A stretch of 36,771 nucleotides of DNA from positions 1 to 36,771 of the forward strand of contig JAIRPY010000111.1 of the NCBI GenBank assembly GCA_031256905.1, given 5' to 3'. Numbering within the stretch: position 1 is the stretch's first letter; each line of letters begins with the position of its first letter. Under the pieces are notes generated by a model. The model made no database searches. It was not told the DNA's origin and worked only from the letters and a program-made list of their open reading frames with translations. The translations under genes were made by a program, and so were the position numbers. Of this stretch, positions 32,532-36,771 are shown in pieces. The stretch is from Spirochaetaceae bacterium. GTDB lineage: Bacteria; Spirochaetota; Spirochaetia; Treponematales; Breznakiellaceae.

Positions 32532-33419
32532 ATGTATGCCTTAGGCCTGGAGCTGATTAAAAGCCTCCAGACTTTGGATCATCCGGTTGCGGATTTTATC
32601 CTGGGTCTCATGACAAATACGATATACGTCTATATTCCGTTTACAGCCTTCGTTTTTTGGTGTATTGATGAAAAAAAGGGAGTTCGTCTGGGACTGCTTC
32701 TGCTGATTTCCGCGGAGTTCAACGGTATTTGCAAAAATCTGCTGAAATTGCCGCGGCCGTACAATCTGGACCCTACGGTGGGACGGGGCGAAGCGGCGGG
32801 TTTCGGTATGCCCTCAGGTCATGCCCAGCTTTCTCTGACCTTTGGTCTCGGCGTCGCGGTAGGGCTAAAGGCCCAAGCGCATCGGTTCAAGGTTCTGCTT
32901 TGGACCGGAGCGATAGGGTACAGTTTTATCGTGGGCTTTACCCGGCTGTATTTGGGTTTGCATTTCCCGACGGACCTTATAGGAGGATGGCTCTTGGGGG
33001 GTATTATTCTGGGGGGATATTTTTTCGGTGAAAAGTATGCCGTTAAGCTGTTGAATCAGGGGGGATTGCGGGGGCAATTAATAGCCCTATCCCTGATCGC
33101 TTTGGGAATGAATGCCCTCGGAGGCGACAAAGATCTCAGCGGAGGGTTTTTGGGATTTGCCGGAGGGTACAGTCTTCTCATAAACCGCCGGCCCTTTTCT
33201 GCGCAGGCCTCGACGTTTATGAATCTTGTTATCCGTTTTATTATCGGCCTGACCGGAATGTTTATCATCTTTTGGACTCTGACGTTATTATTTAAAGGTT
33301 TATCTCAGTATGATCTGGGACGTTTTGTCCGATCCGGCGCGGTTGGGTTGTGGACTACTGGGGGGGCGCCTCTGGTTTTCATGCGTCTTGGGCTTGCGGA
33401 GGCGCAAAAAGACGCATGA
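32532..33419 (+). CDS. PAP2-family membrane phosphatase
   Basis: 295 aa from ATG 32532, which has GAGGG 5 nt upstream; the frame extends to a GTG or TTG near 32508 without ribosome-binding site. The PAP2 signature is complete: KNLLKLPRP (motif 1), MPSGHAQ (motif 2), TRLYLGLHFPTDLIGG (motif 3). About seven membrane helices. Such enzymes dephosphorylate lipid phosphates such as phosphatidate or undecaprenyl pyrophosphate at the membrane. Divergent from pfp; the 76-nt gap is AT-rich with several TATA-like boxes but no clear promoter. Confidence 0.88.
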   Translation: MYALGLELIKSLQTLDHPVADFILGLMTNTIYVYIPFTAFVFWCIDEKKGVRLGLLLLISAEFNGICKNLLKLPRPYNLDPTVGRGEAAGFGMPSGHAQLSLTFGLGVAVGLKAQAHRFKVLLWTGAIGYSFIVGFTRLYLGLHFPTDLIGGWLLGGIILGGYFFGEKYAVKLLNQGGLRGQLIALSLIALGMNALGGDKDLSGGFLGFAGGYSLLINRRPFSAQASTFMNLVIRFIIGLTGMFIIFWTLTLLFKGLSQYDLGRFVRSGAVGLWTTGGAPLVFMRLGLAEAQKDA

Positions 33420-33462
33420 AACTTTGGGATTTTGCAAAAACCCGGAAGGTTTGAGAATTATC

Positions 33463-34209
33463 CTAATTTTTTACCTTGAGGTACTCTTCCTCGAGGTGTT
33501 CTAGTTGGAGGCGTTCGTTCTCCTGAGCGATGCGGGAGCCGCTCATTTGGGGCAGGGTGAAGGGGAAAAACCCAGGGCTGGCGAGGAGGCTCTGGAGGGA
33601 ACTTTTCTGTTCCGGCAGGGATCGCAGGGCCGACTCGAGGAGTAATCCTCCCAAAAAAGGAGAATTGATGGGTTTTGGTTCATTTTTTTCGTAGATTCCG
33701 GTTTTACCATTATCTTTGAGAAAGCCCCATACGATAAAGGTCCGGATGGCGTATCGGGAACAGCGTTCTACGGTACTGCGTTCTCCGTAGATTTCGTAGA
33801 TGCGGCTCATGATTTGGTTTTTAAGAATCGGTTCCTTAGAATTGGAAAAAAGCGCGCCGAAAACTCCGCAGATGTTGAACAAAAACGGATAAGCCCCGGC
33901 ATACATGAGCCAATGGCAAACGAGAGCGTCCTCGGGTTTGTCTTTGAGGTAGGTCAGGGCGGCGTCCCGCAGAGCTTTGAGTTCTTTGCGAGGGCTTGCC
34001 CAGGCGTTCATAAGCAGGGAGACGGCAATCGATTTGGTTTTGTCCGCCCGGTATAAGGTTCCGCCTCCGCCGCTTTTATCTTTCAGGTATTCTTCCAATT
34101 CCGCCCGGATGTCTTTTTCGGACCTTCCGGCAATAAGCATATCCGCGGTTTTTTGCATCCATTCGAGGCGGATGACTTGTTTTACCCCGATGGTTTTTTC
34201 CGTATTCAT
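33463..34209 (-). CDS. Protein of unknown function, BrxA/DUF1819-like layout possible
   Basis: 248 aa, soluble, mostly helical, no signal peptide. The order of segments (MQKTADMLIAGRSEKDIRAE near the start, a central RTFIVWGFLKDNG that looks like the end of a winged helix, and INSPFLGGLLLESALRS after it) is reminiscent of BrxA (DUF1819) from BREX systems, but I see no BREX partner genes and sequence evidence is weak. GAGGAGAT lies close upstream of the ATG. Stands alone, divergent from the alcohol dehydrogenase gene. Function unassigned. Confidence 0.65.
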   Translation of the reverse strand: MNTEKTIGVKQVIRLEWMQKTADMLIAGRSEKDIRAELEEYLKDKSGGGGTLYRADKTKSIAVSLLMNAWASPRKELKALRDAALTYLKDKPEDALVCHWLMYAGAYPFLFNICGVFGALFSNSKEPILKNQIMSRIYEIYGERSTVERCSRYAIRTFIVWGFLKDNGKTGIYEKNEPKPINSPFLGGLLLESALRSLPEQKSSLQSLLASPGFFPFTLPQMSGSRIAQENERLQLEHLEEEYLKVKN

Positions 34210-34289
34210 AGATCTCCTCTTTTACTGTATTTCTTGCTGATTTAATTTTACATAAATATTCAGTTTTGTACATACGGTTTCTTTTCTGC

Positions 34290-34318
34290 TTGCGGAATTG
34301 CCCGGCCTGGGCTACTCT
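34290..34318 (+). promoter_or_regulatory. Predicted promoter of the alcohol dehydrogenase gene, leaderless geometry
   Basis: TTGCGG (34290-34295), 17-bp spacer, TACTCT (34313-34318), then 6 nt to the ATG at 34325. No Shine-Dalgarno sequence is present before this ATG. Confidence 0.42.
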
Positions 34319-34324
34319 GCCTAT

Positions 34325-35377
34325 ATGAAAGCGTTGGTTATAGAAAAACCGGGAACCGCCCAAGTGCGGGAGGTCCCGATTCCTCCCTTGGGAGAAGAAG
34401 AGGTGCGGATTAAGGTGAAAGTTTCGGGGATCTGCGGAACCGATCTGCATATATATCGCGGAATATACCTGGGTACGTATCCTATAATTCCGGGGCATGA
34501 GTTTTCAGGCCTGGTGGAGGAGACCGGAAGCCAGGTTACCCGCCTCAAAGTCGGGGACCGGGTAGCCGTGGAGCCGAATATAAGTTGCGATAACTGCCCG
34601 GTGTGCCTTAGTAACCGGCAGAATTTTTGCGAGAATTGGAGCGCGGTCGGCGTCACCCGTCCCGGGGGTCTGGCGGAATACGTCATCGTTCCCGAAAAGG
34701 CGGCCCTTCGGATTCCCGATTTGCCTTTTTTGTCCGGCGCGTTTGTGGAGCCCCTTTCCTGCGTACTCCATGGGATTGAACGTTCCCGGATTCGGCTGGG
34801 AGATAAGGCTTTGATTTTAGGGGCCGGCCCCATCGGTCTTCTTTTGTTGAAGGTAATCCGCCTGCAAGGGGCCGCGGAAGTTACCCAAGTTGATCGGAAT
34901 CAGAGCCGGCGGAATAAGGCAAAACAAAAGGGCGCGGCAAAAGTCTGGGAGTCCCTCGAGGACCTGGACCGGGACGCTTTCGATGTGGTGATAGACGCCT
35001 CGGGATCGACGTATTTAATGGAACGAACTTTGGACTTTGTCCGAAAAGGCGGGACCGTGTTATGGTTTGGCGTTCCTGCCCGGTCCGCGAAGGTTAATCT
35101 TCCGGCTTTCACGATTTTTGAAAAAGGGCTGACTCTGCTTTCCTCCTTTACTTCGGTGCGGAATTCGATTCAGGCGGTGAAACTCTTGGAAACCGGCGCG
35201 GTGGATGTGAAAGATTTGGTTTCTCATCAATTAAGTTTAGAAGAATTTACCAAAGGCGTGGAGCTTTTGGAAACCGGCGCGGAAGGAGTTTTGAAAGTTG
35301 TGATTCTGCCGGAAAAAGAATCCCCCGGAGGACCCGGGGGCGTTAAACCCCCGGCGGGCGGGGACTTTAGCGGATGA
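34325..35377 (+). CDS. Zinc-dependent medium-chain alcohol/polyol dehydrogenase
   Basis: 350 aa from ATG 34325 (MKALVIEKPGTAQVREV). Catalytic zinc ligands are in SGICGTDLH and PGHEFSG. The structural zinc site is CDNCPVCLSNRQNFC. The Rossmann fold is ILGAGPIGLLLLKVI with an Asp after beta-2 (QVDRNQ), pointing to NAD rather than NADP. This fits sorbitol, threonine or butanediol dehydrogenase-type members; the substrate is not decidable. The last ~20 residues (SPGGPGGVKPPAGGDFSG) are low-complexity and coincide with a GC-rich hairpin. The stop overlaps the convergent ATPase gene by 11 nt. Confidence 0.88.
   Translation: MKALVIEKPGTAQVREVPIPPLGEEEVRIKVKVSGICGTDLHIYRGIYLGTYPIIPGHEFSGLVEETGSQVTRLKVGDRVAVEPNISCDNCPVCLSNRQNFCENWSAVGVTRPGGLAEYVIVPEKAALRIPDLPFLSGAFVEPLSCVLHGIERSRIRLGDKALILGAGPIGLLLLKVIRLQGAAEVTQVDRNQSRRNKAKQKGAAKVWESLEDLDRDAFDVVIDASGSTYLMERTLDFVRKGGTVLWFGVPARSAKVNLPAFTIFEKGLTLLSSFTSVRNSIQAVKLLETGAVDVKDLVSHQLSLEEFTKGVELLETGAEGVLKVVILPEKESPGGPGGVKPPAGGDFSG
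35333..35356. terminator. GC-rich hairpin inside the end of the dehydrogenase gene
   Basis: CCGGGGG, loop cgttaaa, CCCCCGG within the last codons of the dehydrogenase gene, just before the convergent overlap. No U-tract follows. Confidence 0.35.
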
Positions 35378-36062
35378 GCAGGGTTCTGGGGTCGAGGCGC
35401 AGAGCGGAGGTTCCCGAAACGGATTCCCGGTCCTTTGGAACTGACAAGGCGATGTGATCGGCCTGGGGTTCCAGCACAATCAGGGCCTTTACAAAATCGA
35501 GGTAGTCCTTTATGACTGCGGGAATTTTTCCGGGACCGTAAGCTCCGGGACCGGCCGGCACGTTGCAACTATACCACACCGAAAGGCCCAGTTCTTGGGC
35601 GAGGGTTTTTAGGCCGGCTAGGTCTCCCGGGGTTGCTCGGGCGAAGTCGTAGCCGTCGATGATCAACGCTTCGGCTTTGAAGCCTCCTTCTTGAATCATC
35701 GCTTTGAGGCTTCGCAAGATTTGATCTCCCGTTATGCCGCATTGGTTGAAGTGCATGAGGACTCGGTTTTTCACGAGGTCGTCTTTTACCTGTTGCAGGC
35801 TTTCGAGGCCCTGCTTTTTGACGAATTCTTCAAAGATGCTTTCGTACCAGGCCAGAACGTAGTCGTTGTGCTGGGTGAAAGAGACGTGAATCACCTTGCG
35901 GTCCTGCAAAAGTTGGTCCAGGGCGATCTGCACCAGGACCGACGTTTTGCCGACTCCGTTGGGCGACGCGATCACCCCGATTTCTCCGGGCCGGAGCGCG
36001 CCTTTAATGGAGGCTTCCAAAACCCGGACCGGACTTTGCCGTATCAGTTCTTCTTTTACCAT
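35367..36062 (-). CDS. RecA/KaiC-like P-loop ATPase
   Basis: 231 aa. GEIGVIASPNGVGKTSVLVQIA carries a Walker A (SPNGVGKT, about residues 33-40), and EALIIDGYDFA is the Walker B region with a downstream LSVWYSCNVP segment, as in DnaB/RadA/KaiC-type folds. It lacks the zinc finger and Lon-like domain of RadA and is shorter. The role is unknown; nucleic-acid or regulatory ATPase is possible. GGAAAGGAAA precedes the ATG. It lies 25 nt downstream of fusA on the same strand, probably co-transcribed, and its stop overlaps the convergent dehydrogenase stop. Confidence 0.72.
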   Translation of the reverse strand: MVKEELIRQSPVRVLEASIKGALRPGEIGVIASPNGVGKTSVLVQIALDQLLQDRKVIHVSFTQHNDYVLAWYESIFEEFVKKQGLESLQQVKDDLVKNRVLMHFNQCGITGDQILRSLKAMIQEGGFKAEALIIDGYDFARATPGDLAGLKTLAQELGLSVWYSCNVPAGPGAYGPGKIPAVIKDYLDFVKALIVLEPQADHIALSVPKDRESVSGTSALRLDPRTLLIR

Positions 36063-36087
36063 GATTTCCTTTCCTTTTTAGAAAAAA

Positions 36088-36771
36088 TTACTTGCCTTCT
36101 TTTTTTCGTTTTTCCTCGAATTTTTTGACTAATTCTTCGGAGAGGCTTACCGGGACTTTGCCGTATTTCTCGAATTCCATGGTAAAGTCCGCTTTGCCTT
36201 GGGTCAAGGACCGGAGGGTTGTGGAGTAGCCGAACATTTCGCTTAAAGGGACTTCCGCTTCAACCCGAGAAAAGGCGGTATCTTCGGAGGAGGAGAGGAT
36301 GATTCCCCGCCGCTGGTTTATAGAAGCGAAGACGTTGCCCTGAAATTCCGTAGGACCTTCGACGGAAACTTTCATGATCGGTTCGAGGATGCAGGGTTTG
36401 GCCTTGAAGTAGGCTTCCCGGAACGCGCCGATAGCGGCCAGCTGGAAAGCGATGTCCGAGGAGTCTACCGGATGGGATTGTCCGTCGTTTATGACGCACC
36501 GGATGTTGACTATCGGGAATCCGATGAGGCTTCCCCGTTTTACCGCTTCTTTGAAGCCTTTATCGCAACTGGGGATGAATTCCGTGGGAATTACGCCGCC
36601 TTTGATGTTATCGACGAACTCGTAATCGCTGTCTTGGCAAGGTTCGATGTAGCCGGCGACTCGTCCGTATTGCCCGGACCCGCCGGTTTGTTTTTTGTGG
36701 GTGTAGTTGAATTCCGCCTTTTGGGTGATGGCTTCCCGGTATGCGACTTGGGGCATTCCGGTTTCGACTTC
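36088..36771 (-). CDS. fusA: Elongation factor G, C-terminal part (runs off window)
   Basis: The last 227 codons are present; the 5' end lies beyond the right edge. Domain IV is seen in [31 protein letters not shown] and [16 protein letters not shown]. Domain V follows with [30 protein letters not shown] and [23 protein letters not shown] drives GTP-dependent translocation on the ribosome. Spirochaetes often carry two EF-G paralogues, and the GTPase domain needed to say which this is lies outside the window. Confidence 0.93.
   Translation of the reverse strand, partial: EVETGMPQVAYREAITQKAEFNYTHKKQTGGSGQYGRVAGYIEPCQDSDYEFVDNIKGGVIPTEFIPSCDKGFKEAVKRGSLIGFPIVNIRCVINDGQSHPVDSSDIAFQLAAIGAFREAYFKAKPCILEPIMKVSVEGPTEFQGNVFASINQRRGIILSSSEDTAFSRVEAEVPLSEMFGYSTTLRSLTQGKADFTMEFEKYGKVPVSLSEELVKKFEEKRKKEGK

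Noticed and set aside
1-36771. CRISPR array or prophage
   Set aside because: No regularly spaced direct repeats, no cas genes and no phage structural genes were found.

Overview
The window looks like chromosomal DNA of a treponeme-type spirochaete, probably from the GC-richer termite-gut or free-living side of Treponematales. Markers are the cytidylate kinase/ribosomal protein S1 fusion, the long-form PPi-dependent phosphofructokinase, an FhlA-like GAF/sigma-54 activator, short lipobox lipoproteins and an endonuclease-type MutL. The genus is inferred from gene content; nothing in the window names the species.

Layout. 1-2220: AT-rich accessory segment with the start of a NotI-like restriction endonuclease (minus strand), three small AT-rich genes, and GC-rich hairpins plus an 18-bp inverted repeat seen three times (integron-cassette-like or TIR-like). 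2238-4666: FecCD-type permease and ATPase coupled to a frameshifted ModA-like gene without signal peptide. 4663-7110 (minus): complete nitrate/sulfonate/taurine-type ABC importer. 7224-11052 (plus): SUMF1-fold protein, tgt, exported HEAT-repeat protein. 11061-12200 (minus): DUF4838-like protein, divergent from a PhnP-like metallo-hydrolase. 13056-15060 (minus): mutL, xseB, tRNA-Pro. 15120-19491 (minus): envelope block (conserved secreted protein, LysM lytic transglycosylase, TPR lipoprotein) and tatD. 19524-20545 (plus): tRNA-Leu and a secreted protein. 20594-26057 (minus): lipoprotein, membrane TPR protein, GAF/sigma-54 regulator, cmk-S1 fusion. 26206-30770 (plus): REP-associated tyrosine transposase (RAYT) and a 1302-aa transglutaminase/TPR protein whose coding sequence carries copies of a short motif also found beside the RAYT gene. 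30800-36771: pfp, PAP2 phosphatase, an unknown protein, zinc alcohol dehydrogenase, a RecA/KaiC-like ATPase and the 3' part of fusA.

Two signals cut across genes. First, several genes without a Shine-Dalgarno sequence have a sigma70-like promoter (16-17 bp spacer) whose -10 box ends only 6-7 nt before the ATG, as expected for leaderless mRNAs. The same -35/-10 geometry precedes both tRNA genes, which supports the promoter reading. Second, genes are packed very tightly: ATGA overlaps, convergent genes sharing stop-codon bases, and a tRNA 3' end 15 nt before a start codon.

The most unusual items are the RAYT-linked motif inside a large ORF, the leaderless promoter set, the cassette-like island, a possible AUA start codon on a lipoprotein gene, an internal ribosome-binding site that could release free S1 from the cmk-S1 fusion, and the signal-less, broken ModA-like gene attached to a FecCD-type transporter.
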